Notes: generated by a model from the sequence alone, not told the origin. Positions 10,206 through 22,331 are shown, counted from the stretch's first letter. The stretch: DNA of 64,000 nucleotides from Bisporella sp. PMI_857 (GCA_021307315.1 JAJSPD010000035.1:432486-496485), one strand, 5' to 3'. Numbers and translations: made by a program.

Positions 10206-11819
10206 CTACTCCTCAGCGAATTGCTGAAATCTTGGGTTCTTCAACAGCCTTTCCATAGACTCGCTTTCTAGGCCAGCCATAACCTCCAGCCCTCCATTCT
10301 CCAATTTTGGGAAAATCACAACCATGCCGTCCGCTGCTTCATACGGGATACGAAATCCTTCAGGCTTTCCCAAAGGACCCCACTCTCTTCTGCGGACACC
10401 CATATCAGCCCATGAAGTCATAGTAATATCGGGACCTAAAAATCCACGGGCTGCGAATTTGAAGTCTTGAGCATTAGGCCGCGAACTGAGGAGTCCAATA
10501 GTTAGCGGGACTCGGCTGGGCCTGTGGATCGCTTTGAGGCCACTCCGCAACGCTGTTGAAGCCTGGGATAGCCCGGTCTGGGCATCTTTCAGGCTAGTTA
10601 TTGAGAGCCGCTGTGTGATACCACCAAGCGATGCATTGCCCAAATAAGTTAGAGGAAGCGGAGGGCTTGTGCGGCCACGGATATTCACCGCAAAGAGTGC
10701 GGCTGATGTTTTGTCAGTTTCGGTGGGATCGTTGGACGGGTTCCGAGCTAGAGTCATGTGGTGCCAGAAGAATCCACAAAGCGCATCATTGGTAGAGTAT
10801 GCGTTCGCTGCTGTCTTGAGTCCTGCGAGGTGTTCAGGTGAGAAGTAGAAGATTTTGGCTGTCATTGGGGGCAACTGGAAAGTTGGCGGTGCCATCTGAG
10901 TTTTGTCAGCTGGTGGCGTAGGCATAAGCACGTATTCAGGAAAATCGGCTATGTCGTTCACTGGAAGGCCGTTATTTAATGGCGTGCGATCATTCAACAT
11001 GGGATCATAATTGCTGAATGATCCTGAGTGATTGATGACGCCCGTGTTGTGTGCCCAAGTTTCGAGGATGTGATCTAGTCCGCTACCATCGCAGACTGAA
11101 TGATGAACTCCGACTGCAAGGAGGAGTCCGCCTTCGATGAAGTTTGCTTGTGCTGCCATGACAGGCTGAGACTCTTGTATGACCTGAAGGGGAGAAACGA
11201 GCCGAGTCGTAAGCTTGGAGAATGTAAAATTGTTTTGCTTGAGCTCATTGTATGATGGCAGGATCCCGGCGAGGTCTTTGCATCTGTCTTATTTTAGCTA
11301 GCTTCTGGGATATGAGAATCTTGATAGAAATACCGAAACTCAACCCCACCAGCCCCTTCTATCACCTGAATTCTGCTATCCTTTGGATCACTGCCTTCTT
11401 CTGGTCCCTAATGTGACTGTATATAAGCCTTCGATTTTATGGAAGCGACAGAACCAAGTTTGAGGTGTCAAGAGCTGTAAGAACCTACAACGTCTCCAGA
11501 AATCCAAGGTATGGAAGAAATCGTGTGCGCTAGACTTCTTCTTAGATCCTCAAAGCTGGATGGAAACAGGTTAGATGTGACAATTCCTATATGACTAGGT
11601 GGATTCAAATTCTTACACTTGAGCTTTATCCGCGTCTACCGACAGAGGAAAGCAGAGGATCCATCGAGAGCCATACAGCCTTGGCATGTTCATATCTAAA
11701 GCAGATAGCTTCTGCTTTACTGACATCTCTGCCTTTAAATCATAGTCTCCGACAGTAACAAGATAAGTTTTTGACACTTCGGCACCTGCCGATTGAGATT
11801 CATTGATACCAGAAGCCAT
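10206..11819 (-). CDS. BAHD-type acyltransferase (trichothecene 3-O-acetyltransferase-like), possibly disrupted
   Basis: Start MASGINESQ at 11819. Exons 11617-11819, 11489-11555 and then from 11407 onward. Visible blocks are KLSALDMNMPRLYGSRWILC, SLAHTISSIPWISGDV, the catalytic HHSVCDG (HxxxD; His is the general base that moves an acyl group from acyl-CoA to a hydroxyl or amine), and EWGPLGKPEGFRIPYEA near the DFGWG position. The family is cytosolic and decorates secondary metabolites. Anomaly: after FYQDSHIPEAS a TAA stop occurs at 11294-11296 and the frame must change before RCKDLAGILPSY. Either this is a small indel that kills the gene, or a weak intron (GTGGGG to ATAAG, about 62 nt) removes the stretch. 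The rest, to AEE at 10206, is open. A Zn2Cys6 regulator starts divergently 640 bases away. Confidence 0.8.
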
Positions 11820-12458
11820 TCTACTGTCGTGCAAGATTCCAGGAAAATTCCAACCGAAAGCTCTGCAACAAATAAAGTTGGACTGACTTTTGAACGGGTG
11901 ATTAGTATTTCCAGAATCGGGGGGAGACTGGTCTTTAAGTAGTCGAACTGTCGAACAGCCTGCAAGCCCGAAATCTCCGTGCCAGGTAAAGTCAGAACCA
12001 TATTTGTAACCGACTAAAAACCAAATTACCGTCCTCAACTTAATCTCCTGGAAGTCAAGAACTATACTAGGGATTGGTGGTTAATGAGGCATAGTACCAT
12101 TTGAGACGATCGGGTCACGTGTAAAGTCAACTGCTGATTGGCCATCTCAACCATTTCCTATAATGGTTAGTCGTTTGAACACTCTCGGCACTGCTCACAT
12201 TTTCAGTAGCAGTTTTAGGGCCAAAATGGACAATCTACACCCTGCACAGAGACCGACGGGGACTGTCTGAAAATCATAGATTGAGGCTCGTTTACGAAAG
12301 GGTGAGGCGCCCACCCAGACGTGAACAAATTCATTACATAATATACAGCACTAGCCAAGACGAGTGTCATCTATACTCCACGTGCTTTAAGTGTTCAACC
12401 AACGGGAGCTATCGAAAGTCCTGTAGGGACGCCTGCCCGGCTTGTGTTTAGGCTCGTG
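11820..12458. promoter_or_regulatory. Divergent promoter between acyltransferase and Zn2Cys6 regulator
   Basis: These 639 bases lie between the head-to-head starts of the BAHD acyltransferase (leftward) and the zinc-cluster regulator (rightward). GGTCACGTG occurs near 12113-12121. Regulation of the enzyme by its neighbour is a common arrangement for fungal metabolite genes, but here it is inferred from position only. Confidence 0.45.
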
Positions 12459-14311
12459 ATGGTTTTCAAGGGCAGGCTGAGTCGTGGATGCGAAGCTTGC
12501 AGGTTGGTGCCCTCCACAGAAGTCTTCCGTCTATTACTTCAGAGTGTTGTCTGACGCGTTTTGCCTAGGGCGTTGCATACAAAAGCCAGTGTGATACCCT
12601 AGGCCTTTTTGAGCAATGTACTAATTCATATTTAGTGTGATGCAACACGCCCAGAATGTTCGCGCTGTGTGAGGATGAAGACGCGTTGCAGTGGCTACCA
12701 AGACGACGCCGACCTCATATTTCGCCACGCGAATGTCAAATCGAAGGAGGGAAACCGAAAGTCAGGAAAGAAGGATGGCAAACCACTCTCTCCTATTGTG
12801 CGTTCCAAATTGTCAAACAGCAATTCTAGGATGCGGGCTGGAAGGGAGAGCCAATTTCTCCTGACTGGGATTGACCGGGTGCTGCTGCCCTCAAAAGAGG
12901 ACTTGTCACTATGTTTCTTTTACCAGACTACATTGGAACCATTAACAGATGCCGAGCATACCCAATACCTCCACCTCCAGCTCCCAACTCTCTTTTCTCA
13001 GAGTAAAGCAGGTTCTGCTTTGCGTTTAGCTACGCAGGCAATATCCCTCGCTACCTGGGCAAGATCATGGCCAAATGATCTCAACGCAAGTCACTTATCA
13101 AAAACACGTTATGCGCAATCACTATTAGCTATGAATGCAGCCATCCGAGACCCATCCGAAGCCAAGAGTGATGCAACCTTGTACACTGTCCTTCTTCTTT
13201 CTGGCTATGAGGTTTGTCTTTTCTAGCGTGGATCTTAGTTATGTTCCCTGCAATTCACTCCTGCTCAATTCTGATGCGATATTTGATGTAGACAGTCACA
13301 TTCAATTCAGAAGCATTATCTGCATGGGGTACACACATTGATGGCGCCGGCGCTTTGATCAGAAACCGTGGCAAGGAGAACGTTTGCACTCCCTTTGCAT
13401 GCAATATGTTTCTTTTTGTCCGACGCAACACAGTAAGGTTACTCCTGTCTATAGGCTACGGTCTTCTGACATAACCGTCACAGATTCAAAGCCACTTACA
13501 AATCTCTAAGCCTATGGACCAGATCTTCGACGAATTTACTGAGATCCTATCGCTATATGAGAATGTTGAAGATCGACTTCTCTCAAAGACCATGCCTATT
13601 CCCAAGCTCCTATCTTTGACTAATAGTCTACTCTCACAACCAAGTTACGCAGTTAATATTACTGAAGCGTTCAAGCTCATTCGAGCTGCCGAAGACGTAG
13701 ATCGCGACCTCGCAAATTGGGCTAGACGGATTCCCATCAAGTGGTCTTATACAACTGTCACACGTATGAGATATTCCGTAGACCCACAACTTTCAAGCTT
13801 GAACTTCATTCCAAATCAAATCCACCGGTATCCCAACTTCTATGCCGCCCGCGTCTGGAACTTGTATCGTGTTTATCGTTTGATTATACAGTCGATTCTG
13901 TTCCGTATCTCTTGCGTGTATCCCCACCCAACAGACCATTGCAAGGACCGCAGAGAAGAAATTAATAGGATAATGGTAGAGGACGTGTGCGCCAGTGTTC
14001 CATTCCTTTTAGGCTACGACTTGTCAGAACTAAAGCGCTCTACTGATAGCCCCCAAGACGAAAACTTCCTGTGGCCACAGAGCTCAATGAATAAGGTTAG
14101 TAGGTCTGTGCATACTGGGAAATTCTCCCTCATATGGCCGTTGTATATTGCATGTAGTGTACCGTGCGTGCCAGAAATACAACAGAGGTGGATGCGTGCA
14201 CAGCTGCGATGGATTGCTGAAACTGGTGAAGCCCAGGCGTGCTTTATTCAGGACACCGAAAGCAAAACTCTCATGGGCGGGTGCGAGAGCTTCAGATTTG
14301 ATTGTGTATGA
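12459..14311 (+). CDS. Zn2Cys6 transcription factor
   Basis: Modelled as five exons: 12459-12502, 12569-12590, 12636-13211, 13292-13432, 13484-14311 (536 residues). The N-terminus holds SRGCEACR, then CDATRPECSRCVRMKTRCSG, giving most of a fungal zinc binuclear cluster with a basic linker. The rest fits the helical fungal-specific transcription factor domain, including LWPLYIACSVPC near the end. The best in-frame joining of the first two exons gives eight residues between the second and third zinc Cys instead of the usual six. The cluster may be imperfect, or the exon 2 boundary may be wrong. The protein should act in the nucleus on CGG-type sites (family knowledge). The acyltransferase next door is an obvious candidate target. 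Confidence 0.82.
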
Positions 14312-14853
14312 ATTGTGGGATTGCCATACAATGCGAATCAGGGGAACAGGAGGAGCTCTGCTTCCAGTATATCATCTCTGTACTGAGTTTTCCCCCCTTT
14401 AACTATTGTAGCCAATTGTAAAACAAGGAATTAATAAGATAAAGGCGTTAGGGCAATTTATAAAGAAAAAAAAGTGAAGCTCACCACAACTGAAAGCCAT
14501 GTACTACAGTTCATATGCTATTATTTTCATGATCCCTGGAGAGCTGATTCGTTCTAAGAAAGCTCACCACAAACCAAAAGGGCAAATAATCAAGAGAATG
14601 GAATATGAGAGCAGGCTAAATAAGAAGGACATTATTGCTTTATGCTAAATGCTATGCTTTATAATGGGCTGTTAATGTTTCCCGATATAACTAATACGAA
14701 AAGAAGTTTTTCAACGTTGGTTTGCGTTAGAAAAAGGCTATTTCATGTATATGATTCAGAGCATGTAAAATAGAGTAAATGTATAAGCTCATTAAATTGA
14801 ATCATAAATGCTGTTTACCATGGTTCTCTCCTGTAGGCTTGAAATTCACGCTC
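14312..14853. other. Intergenic, nothing seen
   Basis: AT-rich stretch between convergent genes. The 12-mer AGCTCACCACAA occurs twice (about 14480 and 14562), but no gene or element is recognisable. Confidence 0.5.
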
Positions 14854-15129
14854 CTAAAGCTTGCCTGCCTTCTTCAGATATACCAGAGTTGCAACCAAGG
14901 CTGCGATGATGAGGCAACCCAAAATGATGACTAGTATGTGGAACCACATCCGTCGATACCACGGTCGCTCTTTTTCTCCAGGAGGTTCCGGTAAGGGTTG
15001 CAATTTTTCTGTAGCTGCCTCTCTTCCATTTACTTGGGCCCGTCGTGGGAGAGGTATCTCGGTTATCCCTGTTGATGATGGCTCGAGAGTGTTTTCCTCC
15101 TGAACAACCGAGAGTGTTGGATGTAACAT
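14854..15129 (-). CDS. Small C-terminally anchored membrane protein (copy C)
   Basis: Single exon, 91 residues, starting at 15129. A hydrophilic N-terminal half contains EIPLPRRAQ (24-32) and a Pro/Glu-rich stretch. A WYRRMWFH boundary precedes one hydrophobic segment at about 62-85 (ILVIILGCLIIAALVATLVY), ending in KKAGKL. Size, lack of a signal peptide, terminal anchor and an acidic-I-P-L motif match the pair at 5935 and 6817. They may be members of one loosely conserved family, although similarity outside the architecture is slight. Function is unknown. Confidence 0.6.
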   Translation of the reverse strand: MLHPTLSVVQEENTLEPSSTGITEIPLPRRAQVNGREAATEKLQPLPEPPGEKERPWYRRMWFHILVIILGCLIIAALVATLVYLKKAGKL

Positions 15130-15673
15130 TTTAGTTCTTCTTGTGAGTATTTTAGATATTTATTTGTGAAGTCAGAGAAAGGTGGAGGGTGTGGATGAGT
15201 GTACTTTTTTATTCATGTTAGAGGACAAGACGAAGGACAAGCAAGTATTGCTGTCCATAGAATAGTACGACAATGAGCTGAACAAAAATAGTAACAGCAA
15301 TATGAACAAAGATATCGAGGGATGGTTAATTTTTTCGTCTTTGATCACAATCCATTATTCCGTTTCCTTTGAAGAAAAGGATTCGTCTTCCAATCATATA
15401 CTTTGCCTCCCAGCGGAAGCAACAAACAATCCAAATCCACCGCTCATGTTCCCGTGCTGAACACATAGATAGCAAGAAATCAGAATTACACAAAATAAGA
15501 TCCCACAAAGTCAGAACAAACATGAAGCCTGTTTCACGCAAATATTGTTCAAGAACAATTTCTCAAACACCGATATAACATCCCGTCCCTCACGTAAACT
15601 TCTCTTCTCATCAAACACGAACAGAATCTCAAAAGAGCAAACAGCAACTCAAAAGCTACAGCAAACAGCAAAA
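15130..15673. other. Intergenic and probable 5' leader of the micro-ORF at 15674
   Basis: No supported gene. The last 100 bases are C/A-rich with few Gs, typical of fungal 5' leaders, and end at an ATG in an excellent context. Confidence 0.4.
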
Positions 15674-15781
15674 ATGAAGCTCATTCACAACCCTCCCGTG
15701 CCTCGCAACGACGATGATGACGATGATGATGGACGACGAGGCATCCGGAGCGGTGCGCCTTCCCCTGAGCCTCATAGGTGA
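15674..15781 (+). CDS. Possible 35-residue micropeptide with Asp run
   Basis: ATG in context CAAAAATGAAG after a C/A-rich, leader-like stretch. The frame gives MKLIHNPPVPRN, a run of seven Asp, then GRRGIRSGAPSPEPHR and a stop. It could be a micropeptide, the first exon of a longer gene (a GTGAAG donor overlaps the stop), or chance. The acidic run comes from a GAT/GAC repeat. There is no homology that I recognise. Confidence 0.25.
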   Translation: MKLIHNPPVPRNDDDDDDDGRRGIRSGAPSPEPHR

Positions 15782-16231
15782 AGAGGTGATGATTGGTGAG
15801 AGATGAAAAATGTATTTTGAAAGCACCCCCCCCGCAAAAAGGGTTGAAAATCAGCAAAAACACGAAAAAAAAGAACCAAAAAAAAGTGAGTCGGCGGTTT
15901 CCTTTGCTGTTCGTATGACTGAAAGGTAATGGCCAAAGCGTCCCGAGCATGACGTTAAACTGCTTTCTTATAACATAGTGAGTGAGTGGCTTTGAGCTTA
16001 TAGAAGCTCTGCAACTTGCGAACGCAGCTAGGTGGTATTCGCTGATGCTGATCCGCTAGAGACTACTCTATGGCAGATAGCGTCAGGTTTTAAAACGCAG
16101 ACCGTTGCCGTAAATCCCGAAATAACCTTGGAAATGATTTAAATTGTACAACCGTAGCACTAGTGTATCTTCGCAGCTTCCATCCCCAAGCACATCTCTT
16201 CACCACCACCATCCATACCATCCTTCCGCTT
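15782..16231. other. Intergenic, nothing seen
   Basis: Contains homopolymer runs (C8 near 15825, A runs near 15865-15885) and no gene. It includes the 3' flank of sdhC. Confidence 0.5.
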
Positions 16232-16918
16232 CTACAGGAAGACCGCCAACCCCAAGGCGCTCGCCAAACTTATGCCCACAACCGCCCAACCTGTTCTAAT
16301 CACCTGCGCATTCTTAAACGTCCTTCCGGCATCCCAGGCAAAATGTCTGAAAGCATTAAAGCTATGAAACGTGAACGGTAACGCAAACGCAAACTTCGTC
16401 GCAACCTTCGCCGCCAGTGGCCAGGCACCGAATGCCGCCGCCATGCTCACGCTATCGAGGTGCCATCCGAACAGGGGCGCAACGAGGTAGGCGGAACCGA
16501 AGATATAGAAGGCGCCCGATAAGACGGAGCCAGTAATGCGGTGCGTGATGGAGAGAATCCAAGGAATCTGTGGCTGGTAGATGGAAAGATGCGGACTGGT
16601 AGGTCGTAGCTTGCGCTGTTCGACGAGGATTTGGTAGGAGTCGGCGGGGGAGAGCTTTTGTGTTGCTACTGGTCTGAAGACTTTTGTTAATCTTTGTTAC
16701 GTGGTTCCCGGAGCAGGAAGAGTATATACCGCGTCTGCATTGAGGCACCAATCACTGCTGGTGCTGTGAATTTGGTCAATCCCATCTGTGTGATTGAAGG
16801 CTGGCCGGCGGCGACTGTATTGTTATTAGCTTGTGATGCAATTGTCTTTCGGAAATGCGCATTGCTGGGAGCACGTACGTCGGCGCAGCGCCTGCTGTGT
16901 AGTCCTCGATGCCAACAT
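16232..16918 (-). CDS. sdhC: Succinate dehydrogenase cytochrome b560 subunit (complex II)
   Basis: Exons 16879-16918, 16730-16814 and 16232-16673 give 188 residues. SdhC anchors succinate dehydrogenase in the mitochondrial inner membrane and helps form heme b and the ubiquinone site, which is the target of SDHI fungicides. The N-terminus MLASRTTQQALRR is an Arg/Ser-rich mitochondrial presequence. Signature blocks follow: RPTSPHLSIYQPQIPWILSI, THRITGSVLSGAFYIFGSAY (quinone-site helix) and HSFNAFRHFAWDAG (heme-ligand region), with three hydrophobic segments and a C-terminal GLAVFL. The first intron (64 nt, GTACGT, CTAATAAC, ACAG) is required. Reading through it keeps a frame open, but that frame has no start and no presequence. 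Confidence 0.95.
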
Positions 16919-17651
16919 GGTGAGTTGTGTGCTTGATCCCTCCTCAATGTCTCTCGAATCTGCTCTGGTGATCAAGTCAATACTTTACTGTTGTCGTCGT
17001 CGACTCTTTACGTCCTACGGGAACGAGTCGGGTCCTCGGCAATTCCCTTTGTCCAATCATAACACTACAATTCTAAGCTGCGCTAAAGACAAAAGAAGTA
17101 AGCTTACACGTGACATTGGTGCTCCATATCAAAATTTCTTGTCAGCTGGATTTCCTTTCTTCTTCATGAGCATCAACCCATCACGCTGCTAGATCCCCAA
17201 AGTGGCAGTGCCGGTGAATTGGCTAGCCTTCGACGTTATGTTGTTGGTAATTGTCATACATATGTTCGGAGAGCAAATGATCTGTCGTTAATCTCGACTT
17301 TGAGGCATCAATCTCGAAGTTGTTTCATTTTATGATCCACACATTTTATTGAATGATGCCAGCGGTTTATGTTTTGTTATAACACAGTATAACCTTTCAA
17401 ATATAATGTGCTCCCAGCGTCCCTACATAATGGTAGGATGATGGTGACAGCTGCATGCTCAGAACGCTTCTTACTGGTGGTACAGTAATAGTGCTCGCAG
17501 TGCAATTATAACAACAGTATTGCTTCTCCCTAAGTCTGCTGTATTCCATGTGATACCGTTACACTTTTCGCTAAAAATATTTTAAATCACACGAAAGTTG
17601 TTAAGATATTCAAGCACATGTGCCCTCAGTTTAGCTTCCTCATTCCCACGC
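16919..17651. other. Intergenic, no gene seen
   Basis: Between the sdhC start and the 3' end of the beta-galactosidase gene. A minus-strand open frame continuing to 16947 is read-through of sdhC exon 1 in another register. No other structure is seen. Confidence 0.5.
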
Positions 17652-20600
17652 TCAGGCCCATTGCAACCTCTCCCTCGTCCAACCGGGCCTCAAATATCTT
17701 CCATCGAATCCCATATCATAGCTCGTTTCATGCACATAGTCCACATTCCACTCAACCTGCATCTCCGCCCCTTCACCGCTCTGACTCCAGACCATGACCG
17801 CAATCGTATTTCGTCCATTGTAATCCAAAATTCCGGGCGGAACAGGGAAGTCGATCTGATTTCCGATGTATGGATTGAACCTACCGTACTGATACCCATT
17901 CACGAATAATAATGCGCGGAGCCGGTTCGTTAGAGTCGCCGCCGTTAGACGGAATGAAATTGAGACGTCTAGCCCACGAGGAACGGAAAGTGGTACGGTC
18001 GTTCGGAAAACACGAACTCCGGCCCCTGGAACGGAAAGACTAGATGAGGCGCTCGGGATCTTAGACCATAAGGAGTCTGGGTAGCCTGGGAGATGCATCC
18101 CTACACGCTCGCCATAGAGACCGCCTTCGTTCAGAGGACCACGGATAGCGTCGATAGGTGTTCTGCGGCCAGTGTTGCCGGCTATTCTCCACTGGTTGAA
18201 GGTGTGATTACCTGAGCCGACTAAAGTGGCGTTGATTATACCTCGGGGATTGAGTGCCGCCGAACGTTGGTCGTGGCCCGAATTATCCATCACCACTATA
18301 AGAACGTTGTCGGAGTTTGTGTTGAAGGTTGCGTTAGAGAATGAGAAAGTGGAATTTTGCTTGTCAATCCAGGACAGACCGAGCCAGGAGCCGATGAATT
18401 TGGAGTTCAGCCATGCTGAGTAACCAAAGGCGGTACCACCGGTGATGCTGAGGGCGACGCCGCTAGGCGGGCTTGATGTGGTTGGAAATGTCGCACGGTA
18501 GATGTGGACACCTTGGTGTATTTCGTAGTCATCGACGTACAATATGGGGTTGTTCCTAGCCGGCTTCGTTGGATTTGACGTGTTGGTATGGTCCGCAGCT
18601 ACAGAGGTAAGTCACTGTTTATCAAAAGGGAAGGTGGAAGGCTGACTGATCCAAGCTTTGCTATTTGCCGTATATTCTGGTCCGATCTCGGGAAGACCAT
18701 CTGTATATTTCCAGCCGTTGAGCTTTGGCAAGCTAAACTTGCGAGAGCCATCTACTTGTGCGGATAAAAGACCCTCTTTCGTGGAAATTGTATGAATTTT
18801 CTTGCTGTTCCACCACACAGACCGAACTGACTTCGGTGCAAAAATTGTGATGATCGTACTGTTTGCCACGTCACCTTCAAGTTTGAGGTCGGAGCCCTTC
18901 AACGAAGCTGAGCGGACCAAGTATGGGCCATGAATGAGAACTAATAAGTTGCGTTAGTAAAGCCCACACAAAATATTTCGTCAGATTAGTTTCTTACGAG
19001 TATCATTCTCCGCTGCCAAGGGATCATTGCTTAGATTTGGCGACCAGAACAAGTAAGCTGCAGAACGATCAAGGAGCACAACCTGAGAACCATCATCCAA
19101 CTCAACTAAGCTTATGCCGGCATTTTGCATAAAGGAGACTGTCACGTTGTTCACCCCCGGAATGATCTTAACGTTCGCACATCCGTTGCATGAGCTCAGC
19201 TTCGCTGACTTGGCTCCTTTGACTGAGAATTCTCCAGACTCCCCGGTTGGAACCCATAGTGCGAGAACTTCCTTCTTCTCGAGGTATGAATGCGTAAGTA
19301 TTTCCGCCGTAGAATATAATAAGGTCTTGGAGCCGAAATTGAAGTCGGTGACGACTATCTTAGATTGATGACCGTTGAGCGTGATGAATGTACCGTATTG
19401 GGGTATCGTGACTGTGAAAGTTGTGAGTTTTCATACTTTATGTCAAATTATTCAGTGCACATACGGGCACCAGCTGACGTGTTTACACGGAGCTGGAAAG
19501 TCTCTAGTGTCGAAGAAGGTGAGTATGAATGCTGTGTGACATAGAACCCTGCACCAGTGTCTGGGTTTCGCAGCTCGGATGTGATGATCGCAGGGTTAGT
19601 CGAGTACCCAGTATTCTATTAATTGCTTTAGTGAAAATTACATTGAACTATATCGAGTTTCTTACATTTCCAAGCCGGTCAGTTTTTGGCAAGTCCTTTG
19701 CCACTGCATCTTGTTAGTGATAGCCTAACTTAACCAAAGTTCTGATGACAAACCTCTCGTAAACTGAGACAGAATCTTGGTTTCATAATACTTATTACCA
19801 ATGATACGATTCTCTGATATTGGTGAAGAGTAGTCATAACTCGAGGCTTGAAGCGGTCAGTCACAGTTGTCTCATAGTTGTCTAATTGCTGCTTGCAACA
19901 TACCAACTACCGGCGCAGCAAGCCATCCCCAGTTTGTACCACCAAACAGCATATAAAGGGATATCGCTGTGACCCGCTGGAAAATCAAGTTTCGGTAGAA
20001 AATATTGGCAAAATCCGGACCAATGTCCTCAGGACATCCTCCCTGAGGGCCACCCCATGGGTTGTAAGAGCCTCCTTGAAACTCGGGCATGAAGTTTGGC
20101 TGAGTGCTATGTAGCATTAGCGAACGTAACCTGGTACTTAAAGGTGTGCACATACGGAGACTGCTTGAGGAAGTAGCTATGCTTTTGTTAGTATATCGCT
20201 TCTGTGTTCGAGGCATCTATTCTTACTCGTAATAGTTCACTGTTTTCTGTGATATTTTAGCATAAGCAACTACAAATAAGAAATGTCGCACTCACATATC
20301 CAACATATTGACCATTTGTCCCGGTGCACTCGCTCAGATTGCAACTCCAGCATGACGGATAACTATCCAAACCAACCACATCGACATTTCCAGTAGCATT
20401 TGAAAAGTCCTTAGACCAGGAGTACCCATTCTATCGCTATTTAGTACTCATTCCTCGATATCCCAAAAAAAAAAGAGTTACCATATTGGGGGCGTTATGT
20501 GTCAAAGGTATATCGATCCCGTTCGCCCTCGCATTGTCCTGTAATAGCTGCATGTACTCCTGGATGGGTGGATTGTCAATTCGATTTGCAATGTTCTTCC

Positions 20601-21442
20601 ACTGTCCATTCAGCTCATTCTCGATTTGGAACAAGATGACATTCCCGCCATTGGTGATCTGGTGCGGCGCAATGATCTTCGATATTGCATCCATGTACGG
20701 ACTCCACGCCTTGGTGAAGCGTGGATCATTGTCACGCAAAGCGCCGTACTCACCAGTCGTGACCCACAAGGGCAGGCCACCTGCATTTGCTTCAGCGTTA
20801 ACATAGGGTCCAGGGCGTATTATCAAGTACATGCCGAGTTCCTTGGCGAGCGTCATTATGGTGGTGAAGTTGTGAGCGCCGGTCTCGAAGTCTAGCACAC
20901 CCGGGGTCGGATTATGATAGCCCCATGAGCTGTAGATGGAGAAGGCGTTGAAGCTATGGGGTTATTGAGTTATCCGAGGCTTCTTCGGCAAAGAGGAGGA
21001 TTGATTACCCTAGAGCTTTTACTTTTTCTAATAAGTCCCTCCATAACTCAGGACTAATGGGTGTCAGCTCCAATTCTGTAGGCCTGAGATGGATTGGGGT
21101 TCCTACACCGGATAACGCCAATAGTGAAACTGTTCAACCATCATTAGCTTGAGTAATGTGAATGGGGCCTGCTCATACCTCTCCTGAAAATACGAAAAGT
21201 CTTTGTCCATTCACGTAAAAGCTATAGTGATCCCTAGAGAAGTAATTGAGCTAAAACCATGGTAGGAGACCTGAAGTCATGTGAGATGAGACGAACCACT
21301 CCACAAGATCGGTCAAGCCATCATTATGCAACGGCCAATCGGCTGCGGTCCCCTGCGCCGAAATAGTTGTGGGCGACGTTAGTAGTGACAACGTCGCTAC
21401 CGTGAAGATGAACCAGATGTTCTTAAACCAGAATGAAGCCAT
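17652..21442 (-). CDS. Secreted GH35 beta-galactosidase
   Basis: Fifteen exons: 21297-21442, 21179-21233, 21107-21129, 21009-21053, 20482-20953, 20296-20430, 20227-20246, 20156-20176, 19904-20106, 19754-19846, 19666-19703, 19465-19615, 18998-19411, 18647-18940, 17652-18598. They join in phase to 1018 residues, normal for fungal LacA-type enzymes. The N-terminus ([20 protein letters not shown]) is a signal peptide. The catalytic barrel shows [40 protein letters not shown], the acid/base Glu in QIENEL and the nucleophile region [15 protein letters not shown]. Beta-jelly-roll domains follow. The enzyme removes terminal beta-galactose from plant polysaccharides or lactose outside the cell. Three exons are only 20-23 nt. 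Intron 9 appears to end in AAG rather than YAG, because no other acceptor keeps the frame. All frames are open, so it looks functional. Confidence 0.95.
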
Positions 21443-22331
21443 TGTGACAAGGTGAGGTACCCTACAACTACTGCTACTTATCACCATTTTATTCAAGGGC
21501 ATCTCCCACAGACGAATGACTGCCAGGGGTATGATGACATGACCAAAGAAAATACCCAAAATTTCCCCGCGGTGCGGCCATTCGCGGGGTAATTCAATAG
21601 CGAGCTCAGGGCCAGGAACCAGAATAGTGCAGCTTGTACAGGGTGAGAAAGATCTCCCGTTGGACCGGCAAGTTGCAAGATTCTTTCATATGTGGAGAAG
21701 GCATGTTGCTTCGCAGTCTCTTGCATTTGAAGAGATCGGCCACCCTATGATAAAGCCTTTTTGCGCTTGTGCAATTGTCTGCGCACTTTATTGCGATTAT
21801 TCACACAGACGCCTCTCGAGTCCTACCAGTAACTCGGCATCATGTAGTATTAGATTGATTCAGAGGCGGGTGGCCAGATTCCTCGCGTCGACGCGAAATT
21901 GCAACTCCAACCAGATTGGGTTGCATTCGGTGGGTTTCCGGATCGTGAAAACATGGAGTTGCTGTTTTCTTTTTTGAGCAGTTCACAGGGCTTTCGTGCC
22001 AAACGTCCATGTTCTTCCTATAACAGCGGCAAAATATTCTGTGGCTGTGAATGCTAATATGTGGGATTGCAAAAAAGATCTTCGGAACCTTTGATCCCGA
22101 ATAACAGCTTCCTATATTTGACAAACTCTTGGCCAGAGCGGGCCAACAAACCTTTCTTACCAAACTTTCGCAAAATTTCTTTACCCTATGGAAACCCACC
22201 GTTAGCTTCCAAAGGAGACAGGCTGCGGTTCTGTTCTAAAGAAAATTGTAAGAAAGCTTTATTGGGTCTCTGTAGCCTAGTCTCCACATCCAAGTTGTCT
22301 GTCTTGTTTCTCCATATCGACCCAAATATCC
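21443..22331. other. Intergenic, no gene seen
   Basis: Upstream region of the beta-galactosidase and 3' flank of the HET gene. Open frames here (for example 21627-21977 +) lack recognisable features. Confidence 0.5.

Noticed and set aside
16687..16947. Continuous minus-strand frame through sdhC exon 2 and intron 1
   Set aside because: Lacks a proper start and presequence. Removing a 64-nt intron with good donor, branch and acceptor sites gives the expected sdhC N-terminus.
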